A stretch of DNA of 38,213 nucleotides from positions 1 to 38,213 of IMG/VR virus record IMGVR_UViG_3300011997_000006, one strand, 5' to 3'. The first letter of the stretch is position 1. Each line of letters begins with the position of its first letter. A model generated the notes under the pieces. That model saw only the letters and a list, made by a program, of their open reading frames with translations. It did not search any database and was not told where the DNA came from. Origin of the DNA: a virus. Shown here one piece after another: positions 14,967-21,250 of this stretch. The position numbers and the translations under genes are program-made.

Positions 14967-15290
14967 CACCCCAGCGTAGGCCCGGCCCGGCCCCTTGCGG
15001 TGCTTCCGGACGCGCGCAGGGTCCTGTGAGGCCGGGAGGCCAGACCACACAATCGGCTCGCGCGTGCTCCGTGGTAGCGCGCAGGCCCGGGCTGGGCGGC
15101 AAGCCCAGCCCCAGCATCAAACAGAACACGCGACGTCCCTCCCTATTTGATCTGGGGAGGGGCGCCGCTTCATGCCCAGATCAGCTCCTTGCGTTATGCG
15201 CAACCGCTCCGAACAGTGAAGTAGGTAGGCACGACCGTGCCAGCCGCCGGCACTACCCCGGCTTCCCAACAGATCAGAGAGGTATCAACC
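14967..15290. other. Intergenic regulatory region without a gene
   Basis: No convincing ORF. It holds a perfect 9-bp hairpin (GGGCTGGGC/GCCCAGCCC, 15089-15111), a 9-bp inverted repeat (TGATCTGGG at 15148-15156 and CCCAGATCA at 15175-15183), the palindromic operator at 15189-15203, and a ribosome site AGAGAGG before the 15291 gene. It separates divergent transcripts. Confidence 0.65.
15189..15217 (+). promoter_or_regulatory. Promoter with palindromic operator (copy 2)
   Basis: TTGCGTTATGCGCAA (15189-15203) is the most symmetric copy of the phage operator. Its TTGCGT can serve as a -35, with AACAGT at 15212-15217 17 nt downstream. It should drive the two-gene unit 15291-15808. Confidence 0.55.
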
Positions 15291-15572
15291 ATGTCCGTTT
15301 ACCCCACAGTCACCACCGAGGACGAGCGCGCCGAGTGGGCCGCATCCGTCAACGTCGCTACGGAGTTGGAAAGCATCGCGCGCGCTATTGCGCTCGAGAT
15401 CGCGAACCGCAGGCACCACCACGTGCCTTTCGCGGTGCAGGCCGAGCAGTTTGAGGGCGTGCTTGCCCTGCTGCGTGTCGAGTCGCCAACAGTTGTCGAG
15501 CCCCTGCTTATCGGGATTGCCGAATGGGCCAGCTACCAGACGTGCATGAACTGCCACCAGTGCCGCGCGTGA
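15291..15572 (+). CDS. Small protein of unknown function, operator-controlled
   Basis: A 93-residue protein starting MSVYPTVTTEDERAEWAASV with an AGAGAGG ribosome site 8 nt upstream. It is helical and ends with a Cys/His cluster (YQTCMNCHQCRA) that could bind a metal. I see no helix-turn-helix. The gene is the first of two behind the operator at 15189, pointing the opposite way to int. This makes it a candidate for expression in the lysogen, but that is inference. It overlaps the next gene as TGATG. Confidence 0.7.
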   Translation: MSVYPTVTTEDERAEWAASVNVATELESIARAIALEIANRRHHHVPFAVQAEQFEGVLALLRVESPTVVEPLLIGIAEWASYQTCMNCHQCRA

Positions 15573-15808
15573 TGCGCGCCGTCCTGGGCGAGATTGCCCA
15601 CACAGTGGTCGCCCTGGTGCTGTTTGCCATCGTCGTCCTGTTCGTCATTCAGCACGTCGAGCCGACTACCGCGACGCCCCCACAGGGAGCCCCTCCGGCT
15701 GTCGTCAAGACGCTGCCCACCTGCCCGCCCGGGTTCGCGCTTACTGCGCACAGCCCTTACGGCAAAACCTGCACGTCACCGACCGTTGTGGTCACCTACC
15801 GCTCGTAA
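15572..15808 (+). CDS. Small single-pass membrane protein
   Basis: A 78-residue protein from ATG 15572 (TGATG overlap with the upstream stop). It begins MRAVLGEIAHTVVALVLFAI, with one membrane helix at about residues 8-27, then a proline-rich stretch (TTATPPQGAPPAVVKTLPTC) and a small outer domain with two cysteines (TCPPGFALTAHSPYGKTC) that could form a disulfide. The topology suggests an N-in, C-out exported peptide. Given its place in an operator-controlled unit, it could alter the lysogen surface or exclude other phages. A strong terminator follows. Confidence 0.7.
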   Translation: MRAVLGEIAHTVVALVLFAIVVLFVIQHVEPTTATPPQGAPPAVVKTLPTCPPGFALTAHSPYGKTCTSPTVVVTYRS

Positions 15809-15842
15809 GAGCACCCGCCCATCTACGCGCTCCCGCGCACAG

Positions 15843-15873
15843 CACCCCCGCCGGCATTGAGCTGGCGGGGGTG
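15843..15873 (+). terminator. Terminator of the 15291-15808 unit
   Basis: A perfect 10-bp GC-rich stem (CACCCCCGCC/GGCGGGGGTG) with an 11-nt loop, followed by TCCTTTGTG. Confidence 0.75.
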
Positions 15874-15890
15874 TCCTTTGTGCGGCGGCA

Positions 15891-15955
15891 GTTACCACTT
15901 TGCGGCCCAACTGGTAACCGGGCCGCCAGGGCACTACCAGTTAGTGCCCTGGCGG
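15891..15955. repeat. Three interlocking inverted repeats at a convergent gene end
   Basis: GTTACCA (15891-15897) pairs with TGGTAAC (15912-15918). AACTGGTA (15909-15916) pairs with TACCAGTT (15935-15942). A perfect 14-bp stem joins 15923-15936 to 15942-15955 around a 5-nt loop. The second overlaps both others, so they are mutually exclusive folds. The long stem covers the stop codon of the minus-strand gene at 15941 and is its likely terminator. Confidence 0.65.
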
Positions 15956-16414
15956 GTGCTGCCAGTCGATGCGCACGTCCCACACGCGCTTCACGAGGTC
16001 GGCGACGTCGGGGAAGTCGCCGGCCTCCCACTGGTTCTGCGCGGCGTCCTCGATGTATACGAACGCCCGAGGTGTGAGCGGGACGCCAGCCATCCGGGTC
16101 AGTGCCCGCACCGCCCTCTGCACGGCGAGGGTGGCCAGCCACTCGAAGTCGGGGCAGTCGCCGTCGTGCAGCTGGCACGCGCCCGTGATGGTGGCACTGA
16201 TGAGGGTGCCACAGTGGGCACAATGTTCACACCACGTGATCGCCCGTGTGCTGACGTCGAGCGTGGTCAGTTCGAGCGTGGGGGCCGGCAGGGCCGCACA
16301 CCACTTGTGGGCGTGTTCGGGCGTGCAGAATGCCAGAGCGACGCCGTTTCCTGTGCGCAGGTAGAAGCGTTCAATGGTCGCCACGGTGCCTACGGTGCCG
16401 GGTGGGTGTGACAT
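15941..16414 (-). CDS. Cys/His-rich protein of unknown function
   Basis: A 157-residue protein, MSHPPGTVGTVATIERFYLR onward. It contains several possible zinc ligands: FCTPEHAHKWC in the N-terminal third, then WCEHCAHCGTLI and CQLHDGDC in the middle. This looks like two zinc-knuckle or ribbon elements around a beta-rich core. The C-terminal helical part ends VWDVRIDWQHPPGH. No family is recognised. It is the last gene of the leftward small-gene operon, and its stop lies inside a 14-bp hairpin. Confidence 0.72.
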   Translation of the reverse strand: MSHPPGTVGTVATIERFYLRTGNGVALAFCTPEHAHKWCAALPAPTLELTTLDVSTRAITWCEHCAHCGTLISATITGACQLHDGDCPDFEWLATLAVQRAVRALTRMAGVPLTPRAFVYIEDAAQNQWEAGDFPDVADLVKRVWDVRIDWQHPPGH

Positions 16415-16457
16415 GGCAGTGAGGCCGTTCCCGCGGTTTGTGGGGTTCGCGGCCCGC

Positions 16458-16496
16458 GGATTTGCTGGTTAGGCCCCATCGGATTTGCTGGTTAGG
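16458..16496. repeat. 16-bp direct repeat, 23 bp apart, spanning a stop codon
   Basis: GGATTTGCTGGTTAGG occurs at 16458-16473 and 16481-16496. The first copy contains the stop codon of the 16469-16717 gene; the second encodes its last residues. Confidence 0.8.
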
Positions 16497-16717
16497 GCGC
16501 CCGGTGGCACACCGCAGCCAGCACAGCCGAGCTCCATCGGTAGCCCCGTGACGGGGCACCTGGTTATCTGCCCCTTCGCCAGGCCGCCCACGAACAGGCC
16601 CACGAGCGTACGCTCCCGCTGGTTGCGCGGTTTGCGGGAGTGGAACAGACGCACCTGGCGGGCTTGAGATAGGACGTCGGGGTCGGTGACGCGGGTGGTG
16701 ACGCACGTGCGGCACAT
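16469..16717 (-). CDS. Small Cys-rich protein
   Basis: An 82-residue protein from ATG 16717 (ATGA overlap with the upstream stop), starting MCRTCVTTRVTDPDVLSQAR. CRTC at the N-terminus plus RCPVTGLPMELGCAGCG near the C-terminus give two Cys pairs, a likely zinc site. The middle, FHSRKPRNQRERTLVGLFVG, is basic. No family is recognised. The C-terminus (TSKSDGA) lies in a short direct repeat, so the end of the gene may have been extended or trimmed by repeat slippage. Confidence 0.68.
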   Translation of the reverse strand: MCRTCVTTRVTDPDVLSQARQVRLFHSRKPRNQRERTLVGLFVGGLAKGQITRCPVTGLPMELGCAGCGVPPGALTSKSDGA

Positions 16718-16857
16718 CAGGCGGCCCGCAAGCCGCGTAGGTCCACGGTGCCGCCGCAGTCCTGGTGGACGACTTTTGTGCAGCCTTGGCAGCGGGGGGT
16801 GTTCGGGCAGTGCGCGCGGATGCTGAGCAGCTTGCCGCCGCAGTGCGGGCACTTCAC
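16717..16857 (-). CDS. 46-residue zinc-ribbon peptide
   Basis: A short gene starting with GTG at 16857 in a GTGA overlap. It reads MKCPHCGGKLLSIRAHCPNT then PRCQGCTKVVHQDCGGTV and ends LRGLRAA. Cys pairs CPHC and CQGC plus an intervening Cys and a CxH-like pair give a plausible four-ligand zinc ribbon. It ends in ATGA with the next gene. Both junctions and the Cys pattern support a real gene despite its size. Confidence 0.68.
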   Translation of the reverse strand: MKCPHCGGKLLSIRAHCPNTPRCQGCTKVVHQDCGGTVDLRGLRAA

Positions 16858-17273
16858 GGGGTCGGCTCCTGGCGGTGGCGGCCGGCGTACGGGGCCAAGT
16901 AGGTGCGACCCGGGCAGGGCCCGCCGGTGCGCTGGTCCTCCGGGACGATGCCCAGGGCGACGAACGGCGCAAGGGCGACGATCTGCGGGGCGAGGTCGTC
17001 CGGGTCGTGCGCCAGGCCGAACGCTTCGAGCTTGGCGACGATGCCGGCGGTAACGTGGCACAGGGTGAACTCCTGCACGGCGAGGGTGTCGTGCCCGATC
17101 ATGGAGAGCTGGAAGTCGTCGGTGCGGAAGACGTGCAGGCCGAGGTCGGTGGGCAGGCCCAAGTCGGGGGCGGTGAGGTCGGCGACGGTCAGCTGCATGA
17201 TGACGTCCACGAGGAGCCAGGGCTGGACTAGGCCCTGGTCACTGATGGTTAGGTGGAACGGCACGGTTGGCAC
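16854..17273 (-). CDS. Protein of unknown function
   Basis: A 139-residue protein. I placed the start at GTG 17273 (MPTVPFHLTISDQGLVQPWL) because GAAGGG lies 8 nt upstream; the frame itself is open further back to 17333. The protein looks beta-rich at first (LLVDVIMQLTVADLTAPDLG, VFRTDDFQLSMIGHDTLAVQ), with a helical middle. It ends DQRTGGPCPGRTYLAPYAGR followed by HRQEPTP. A CACAGT -10-like box lies at 17310-17305, about 32 nt before the start, so a short leader is likely. No known domain. Confidence 0.66.
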   Translation of the reverse strand: MPTVPFHLTISDQGLVQPWLLVDVIMQLTVADLTAPDLGLPTDLGLHVFRTDDFQLSMIGHDTLAVQEFTLCHVTAGIVAKLEAFGLAHDPDDLAPQIVALAPFVALGIVPEDQRTGGPCPGRTYLAPYAGRHRQEPTP

Positions 17274-17337
17274 TGCTGGGTCCCTTCGGGCGGCTGTGCC
17301 GGTTACTGTGCGCGCGGTGTCGGGTCGGCGCACGGGT

Positions 17338-17772
17338 TCACGCGTCGCGTCGCTTGGCGTCCGTCGGGTACTGGATATGCGCGGACTGCTCGACGCAGTA
17401 CTGGCGCCACGCCGCGGCGTGGGTGCGTGCCGCGTCGCGCTGTGCGGTGACCGCTGCCAGCTCGTCCACCAGGGCGGCGACGTACGTCCGCGTCTCGTCC
17501 AGCTCGTCGTCGCGTCGTGGCGTGTCGTAGTGGCCGGCCTTCGCGTGCCGCTCCATGTTGTTGATGGCGGTCATGGCGCGCTCAAACGGGGTGGGTGGCA
17601 GGTGGCGCCACACGTACACGAACCGCGTAACGAACGCGGCGAGCAGGGCGGCCACAAGCAGTACGGCCGCCCATAGGTTGCCGTAGGCCAGCAAGACGGC
17701 GGCGGGGACCACACCCAGGCCGATGACGACCGCTAGGTCCCAGTACCCGCCGTCCTCACGCAAGGGCTTCAC
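17338..17772 (-). CDS. Two-pass membrane protein with coiled coil
   Basis: A 144-residue protein starting with GTG 17772 in a GTGA overlap (MKPLREDGGYWDLAVVIGLG). Two membrane helices lie at about residues 10-27 (WDLAVVIGLGVVPAAVLLAY) and 31-50 (WAAVLLVAALLAAFVTRFVY). They are followed by a soluble helical region, ELDETRTYVAALVDELAAVT, probably a coiled coil. The function is unknown; the topology would allow a lysis or membrane-sensing role. It is in the leftward small-gene operon. Confidence 0.7.
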   Translation of the reverse strand: MKPLREDGGYWDLAVVIGLGVVPAAVLLAYGNLWAAVLLVAALLAAFVTRFVYVWRHLPPTPFERAMTAINNMERHAKAGHYDTPRRDDELDETRTYVAALVDELAAVTAQRDAARTHAAAWRQYCVEQSAHIQYPTDAKRRDA

Positions 17773-18008
17773 AGCACACCGCGGTTCGCGGGCAGCAGGT
17801 CGAGCACGGCGGCCTTGTTGACCAAACCCCAGCCGGCGCAGTCCGTGTTGTTGCAGATGACTTTCAGCCAGTTCGCGGACCACATGCGCGGGTTTCCGTA
17901 CCCGCGGCAGTTCGCTTTCATGAACTTGTCGACGATCCACTCGTGGTAGTCGTCGTCCGGGCCGAGGTCCTGGTGCGGGGTCACGAGGCGCGCCCTGATG
18001 GCGGTCAT
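17769..18008 (-). CDS. Small protein with possible metal-binding cysteines
   Basis: A 79-residue protein, MTAIRARLVTPHQDLGPDDD onward. A Trp/Cys-rich middle (FMKANCRGYGNPRMWSANWL, then KVICNNTDCAGWGLV) resembles a small zinc-binding fold seen in actinophage accessory proteins. The ATG at 18008 overlaps the previous stop (ATGA) and its stop overlaps the next GTG. Function is not recognised. Confidence 0.7.
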   Translation of the reverse strand: MTAIRARLVTPHQDLGPDDDYHEWIVDKFMKANCRGYGNPRMWSANWLKVICNNTDCAGWGLVNKAAVLDLLPANRGVL

Positions 18009-18742
18009 TGCTCACCTGCGAGCTCTGCCAGCGTCGGCGCGTCGTCGTCGTCGGCCACGTAGATGCCGCCTTCGGCCTGGGTTAGGTGGCAGCGTGGGCA
18101 TTCCCAGTCCGAGCAGCCGGGCTGCGGCTGTCGGTGGGGCAGCGCGACGGGCGGCCCGTACTTGGCCTCCATCGCCTGGGCGGGGGTCGGGATGTTGTCC
18201 CAGTCGTTGCCGCCCCAGACGTGCCCACACGTGTCAGCCAGCGTGAGACCCGGCCCGTAGGTGACCACGCTCGCTGTGTCGTCGATGATCTCGCCGGTGG
18301 CCCAGCGAGAGCTGCGGAACGCGCTAGCGAGGTTCTCGTTGACGGCGGGCTCTTGCGGCCACGGCCCGAACTCGCCCGCCTCGATGCGGGCGCGCATAGC
18401 CAGCTCGTCCGCATCTGCGATGTCCAGGCGGTCTGGGTAGTCGTCGGTGTCGAGATAGTCGTGGGTGCCGCTGAGCGCGTAGGGCAGGAGCTCGGCGAGC
18501 TGGGCCTCCATCGCATTGACGGTGTCGGCCTGGATGCGGTTGATGATCTCGAGCTGTTCGATGTGGGCGTTCGCAGCCTCCCGGTCGTCGAACAGCTCCA
18601 GACACCGGGCGCGTGCGACGTTCTCCGCCGCCCGTATCTCGTCGATGCGGGTGTTGGCCGCACGCAGCTGCTCCAGCAGCCACGCTGGGGTTTCCGCGTT
18701 GGCCTTCTCGACGGCGGCCGCGAGACGGTCGGCGACGGTCAT
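18005..18742 (-). CDS. Coiled-coil protein with Ead-like module and C-terminal zinc ribbon
   Basis: A 245-residue protein. Residues 1 to about 90 form a long helical/coiled-coil region (MTVADRLAAAVEKANAETPA, then helices up to VNAMEAQLAELLPYA). AELLPYA and RARIEAGEFGPWPQEP match elements of the Ead/Ea22-like protein at 8373, so the two share a module. Near the C-terminus GCSDWECPRCHLTQAEGG is half of a zinc ribbon, with DTCGHVWGG earlier as a possible other half. Overlapping ATGA junctions flank it. The biochemical role is unknown. Confidence 0.68.
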   Translation of the reverse strand: MTVADRLAAAVEKANAETPAWLLEQLRAANTRIDEIRAAENVARARCLELFDDREAANAHIEQLEIINRIQADTVNAMEAQLAELLPYALSGTHDYLDTDDYPDRLDIADADELAMRARIEAGEFGPWPQEPAVNENLASAFRSSRWATGEIIDDTASVVTYGPGLTLADTCGHVWGGNDWDNIPTPAQAMEAKYGPPVALPHRQPQPGCSDWECPRCHLTQAEGGIYVADDDDAPTLAELAGEQ

Positions 18743-18921
18743 GACTGCACCTCGACTTTCGCGTAGGTGAAGCCGACGCGGGTTTTGTTCGTCTCGGTGT
18801 CGTACTTGGCAGTGACGGCCGTCAGCGGCTCACCGAGAGTGTTCGGTCCCTTCACCTCACCGATCATGTGGGTGACGTCGCCGGGGTAGGTGGCGAACCG
18901 GGTAGGGGCGGGCGTGGTCAT
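18739..18921 (-). CDS. Small beta-rich protein
   Basis: A 60-residue protein, MTTPAPTRFATYPGDVTHMI onward, with predicted beta strands (LTAVTAKYDTETNKTRVGFT). It is flanked by ATGA overlaps on both sides. No family is recognised. Confidence 0.66.
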   Translation of the reverse strand: MTTPAPTRFATYPGDVTHMIGEVKGPNTLGEPLTAVTAKYDTETNKTRVGFTYAKVEVQS

Positions 18922-19136
18922 GACTCCTGCCCATCCACCACGTCGGCGGGGCGGACGTGCGGGATGTTCGTGGCCGGCTGGCGGAACGCCCGCGGGATCG
19001 TGATGACCCTGTCGGTCGGCTTCAGCGCGAGGTGCCGGCGAGCCCGGCGGTTATCCCAGCGCTGCTCAGACACCTGAACGGGCACGGACGTGGGCGCGTT
19101 CAGGACGCTGGCCGGGGTGCGGTTGTTGGAGCTCAT
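18918..19136 (-). CDS. Small basic protein
   Basis: A 72-residue protein, MSSNNRTPASVLNAPTSVPV onward. The middle is basic (QRWDNRRARRHLALKPTDRV), which could contact nucleic acid. Its ATG overlaps the upstream stop and its stop overlaps the next ATG. No family is recognised. Confidence 0.66.
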   Translation of the reverse strand: MSSNNRTPASVLNAPTSVPVQVSEQRWDNRRARRHLALKPTDRVITIPRAFRQPATNIPHVRPADVVDGQES

Positions 19137-19450
19137 GACTGCACCTGGCGGGTGTACTCAGCGTGCGCGGCGTCCAACTCGGCACCGACCACGGCGGAGG
19201 CGACGTACCAGCCCCTGGCGTCGGAGTGGTGCTGGCTGTTGGTGTCGTCGGCGTGCGCCTCGAGCGCGACCACGCGCTCTTCCAGTGCGGTGATGTAGCC
19301 GGCGAGCGTCTTCCACGCGTTGGCCGTCACCGAGAGTGGGCCTGCTCCTGCTTGCTGCAGCAGCTCGGCGACCCTCTCCGCGGTGGGCGGGCAGTGGCTC
19401 AGGATGTGCAGTTGCGCGGCTGTCGGCTGCGGGGCTGGGATGGTGGACAT
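19133..19450 (-). CDS. Helical protein opening the leftward small-gene operon
   Basis: A 105-residue protein from ATG 19450 (MSTIPAPQPTAAQLHILSHC); a GTG at 19459 is an alternative start three codons upstream. It is mostly helical, with TAERVAELLQQAGAG and ITALEERVVALEAHADDTNS (possible coiled coil). The C-terminus YVASAVVGAELDAAHAEYTR is also helical. It heads the chain of coupled genes down to 17338. The 90-bp region to the divergent 19542 gene must hold both promoters. Function unknown. Confidence 0.68.
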   Translation of the reverse strand: MSTIPAPQPTAAQLHILSHCPPTAERVAELLQQAGAGPLSVTANAWKTLAGYITALEERVVALEAHADDTNSQHHSDARGWYVASAVVGAELDAAHAEYTRQVQS

Positions 19451-19501
19451 TTTGGACACTCAATCCGGCCGTGGTTGGGAGTTTTTGCGGCCTGTGCTAC
19501 G

Positions 19502-19541
19502 TACCGTGTCGGCGTGCGCACCCAACGCAAGGAGCCCCCAT
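19502..19541 (+). promoter_or_regulatory. Promoter and ribosome site deciding a TTG start
   Basis: TACCGT at 19502-19507 is -10-like. AAGGAG (19529-19534) is followed by 7 nt and TTG (19542). This is the best ribosome site ahead of this frame, better than that before the downstream ATG at 19578. Confidence 0.5.
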
Positions 19542-19760
19542 TTGGCCCGCCGACCTCCGGGTGGGACGCTGGAAAGCATGAGCGAACCCGACGACGGCAT
19601 CCCGCCCAGCCTTCACATCGCTGTGGCCAGCAACCTGATCCGAGAGTTTGACCCAGGGGAAGGCAGCCCGGCGGCGAGCGTCGTGCTGGCCGAGCTGGAA
19701 CGGCTGCGCGCCTTGTGCCGTAGTGCCGGCATCAACCCGGACCCGGACAGGGCCACGTAG
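19542..19760 (+). CDS. Small protein of unknown function on the opposite strand
   Basis: A 72-residue protein if started at TTG 19542 (MARRPPGGTLESMSEPDDGI), favoured by AAGGAG at 7-nt spacing; the shorter 60-residue form starts at ATG 19578. Helices follow (HIAVASNLIREFDPGEG, ASVVLAELERLRALCRSAGI). It is a lone rightward gene inside a leftward region. It diverges from 19450 and converges on the terminase-small-like gene with 1 bp between the stops. It could be a small regulator, but no HTH is evident. Confidence 0.6.
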   Translation: MARRPPGGTLESMSEPDDGIPPSLHIAVASNLIREFDPGEGSPAASVVLAELERLRALCRSAGINPDPDRAT

Positions 19761-19761
19761 G

Positions 19762-20340
19762 TCAGGCCGGGCCCTCCATTTGCGCACGCAGCAGCCCAAC
19801 CGCGACGATGCGCTGCTCCGGGCTCAACCCCAGCACGGGCGCCGTGATGATCTTGCCGAAAGCCTCCGCCAGCAGCCTCCCCTGACCCTCAGCCAGCGTC
19901 ACCGCCCGATCAGCGATGCCCGCCTTCACGCCGTCCATCGCCACCTTCGCTCCGTCCATCGCGACCCGGTGCGCGAACACCAGCTTGTCCGCGGTCAACT
20001 CGCCGTCCTGGACCAGCTGCCGCAACGCCCGCACGTTCCCGGAGCTCACCTCGAGCGCGTACTGGTACGACTCAGCCGGCACAACCCCAGACTCGGCATC
20101 CCAGTACTCGGCCAGCGCGCAGTCCAGCTTCGCAGCGGCAACCTTCGCGTCAGCTGACGCGCGCACCGGCGACCCCTTACCTGCACCGTGAGAACCACAC
20201 ACCGTCGTCCCCAACACCGGGCGTTTCTTACAACGCTCGCCGTCCTTTTTGATGCGCACACACCGGCGCCGGCACACCGTCGGGTCCCACGCGGCATCCA
20301 CCGCGGGGCTCTGCTTGGGGGCCTTCATCGCGCGGGGCAT
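19762..20340 (-). CDS. Terminase small subunit-like protein with treble-clef cysteines
   Basis: A 192-residue protein from ATG 20340 (MPRAMKAPKQSPAVDAAWDP), which begins 1 nt after the endolysin stop. The block CVRIKKDGERCKKRPVLGTT then VCGSHGAGKG matches the Cx(n)dGxxCxx...GxxxCxxHG pattern found in small proteins annotated as terminase small subunits of actinophages. Helical DNA-binding-like parts follow, with RALRQLVQDGELTADKLVFA and an Ala-rich end. It is about 11.5 kb from terL, unusual for a TerS pair, so an alternative role as an HNH-associated or other zinc protein remains open. Confidence 0.6.
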   Translation of the reverse strand: MPRAMKAPKQSPAVDAAWDPTVCRRRCVRIKKDGERCKKRPVLGTTVCGSHGAGKGSPVRASADAKVAAAKLDCALAEYWDAESGVVPAESYQYALEVSSGNVRALRQLVQDGELTADKLVFAHRVAMDGAKVAMDGVKAGIADRAVTLAEGQGRLLAEAFGKIITAPVLGLSPEQRIVAVGLLRAQMEGPA

Positions 20341-20341
20341 G

Positions 20342-21250
20342 TCACTTCCCGTAGTTCCGGGCGACCGCAGACGCCCACGCGGCCTTGCTTTTCGGGCCCC
20401 AGTCGCCATCCGCTGCAACGCCGATAGCAGCCTGCAAGCGCTTCACGGTGGCAACCCATGCGGCCTGAGACTTGGGTCCCCAAAGGCCGACCCCGACAGC
20501 TCCGACGTGTGCCTGCAAGTAGTGGGTGGCCGCCGTGTTGTGGGTGTCGTGGGTAACGACGGCGGTACCGGCCTTTTGTGTGTCAGGACCCCAGGAGCCG
20601 TCGGCGGCAACGCGTACTGCGCGCTGCACGGCCTTTGTCAGGGGGACGCTGTGCATGCTCGGGGGTTTCACCGGCTTGGGTGCAGGCTTTACGGGCGGCT
20701 TTACCGGGACGGGCTTTGTTGGCACGACCACCGGCGGCTTGGCGGGCTTTCCCGCCTCTGACGCGGCCAGCAGCCGGCTCGTCTTCATCACGCCGTTGAC
20801 CCAGGGGCCGTGCGGGCGGTGCCGCAACGCAACGCAGCCGCCATTTGTTTGGCTGCCTGAGCTGCCGTCCGGGGAAGTGTTGCCCTCCCAGACGGCCATT
20901 GTCTTGCCGTCGTCGCTTTCGATGATGCCGGTGTGCTGCCCGTTTCCGTAGCACACAATGTCGCCGGGGGAGTAGTGGCCGCTTTCATCCCACAGGCCGT
21001 GAGCTTTTGCGTACGCCATTGCGTTGGGCACGTAAACGAACCCGTACGGTTTGCCCATTGCGGGGAGCGGCATTCCGGCCTCAATGAACACGGCGCTGGC
21101 GAACCCGGCGCACCACGGCTGGCCCTGCATGGCCGGGTCGAGCCTGGCCCAGAAGATGGTGATGTTTCCGCTTTTGCCGTCGGGGCCACCACCCTCGACG
21201 TATCCGAGATACTTGCGGGCGGTGGCGAGGACTTGCGCTGCTGTGGTCAT
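20342..21250 (-). CDS. Endolysin: CHAP amidase/endopeptidase with C-terminal binding repeats
   Basis: A 302-residue lysin. The CHAP domain covers roughly residues 5-155: catalytic Cys47 in QPWCAGF, His106 in GQHTGII, and an acidic/Asn pair in WEGNT (122-124). A Pro/Lys-rich linker (KPVPVKPPVKPAPKPVKPP) spans about 165-200. The C-terminus holds tandem wall-binding-like repeats: VRVAADGSWGPDT, VGVGLWGPKS and IGVAADGDWGPKS. It cleaves host peptidoglycan at lysis. CACGGT lies 7 nt before the ATG, a leaderless-type start, so the lysin has its own promoter. The holin candidate is 9 kb away. Confidence 0.92.
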   Translation of the reverse strand: MTTAAQVLATARKYLGYVEGGGPDGKSGNITIFWARLDPAMQGQPWCAGFASAVFIEAGMPLPAMGKPYGFVYVPNAMAYAKAHGLWDESGHYSPGDIVCYGNGQHTGIIESDDGKTMAVWEGNTSPDGSSGSQTNGGCVALRHRPHGPWVNGVMKTSRLLAASEAGKPAKPPVVVPTKPVPVKPPVKPAPKPVKPPSMHSVPLTKAVQRAVRVAADGSWGPDTQKAGTAVVTHDTHNTAATHYLQAHVGAVGVGLWGPKSQAAWVATVKRLQAAIGVAADGDWGPKSKAAWASAVARNYGK

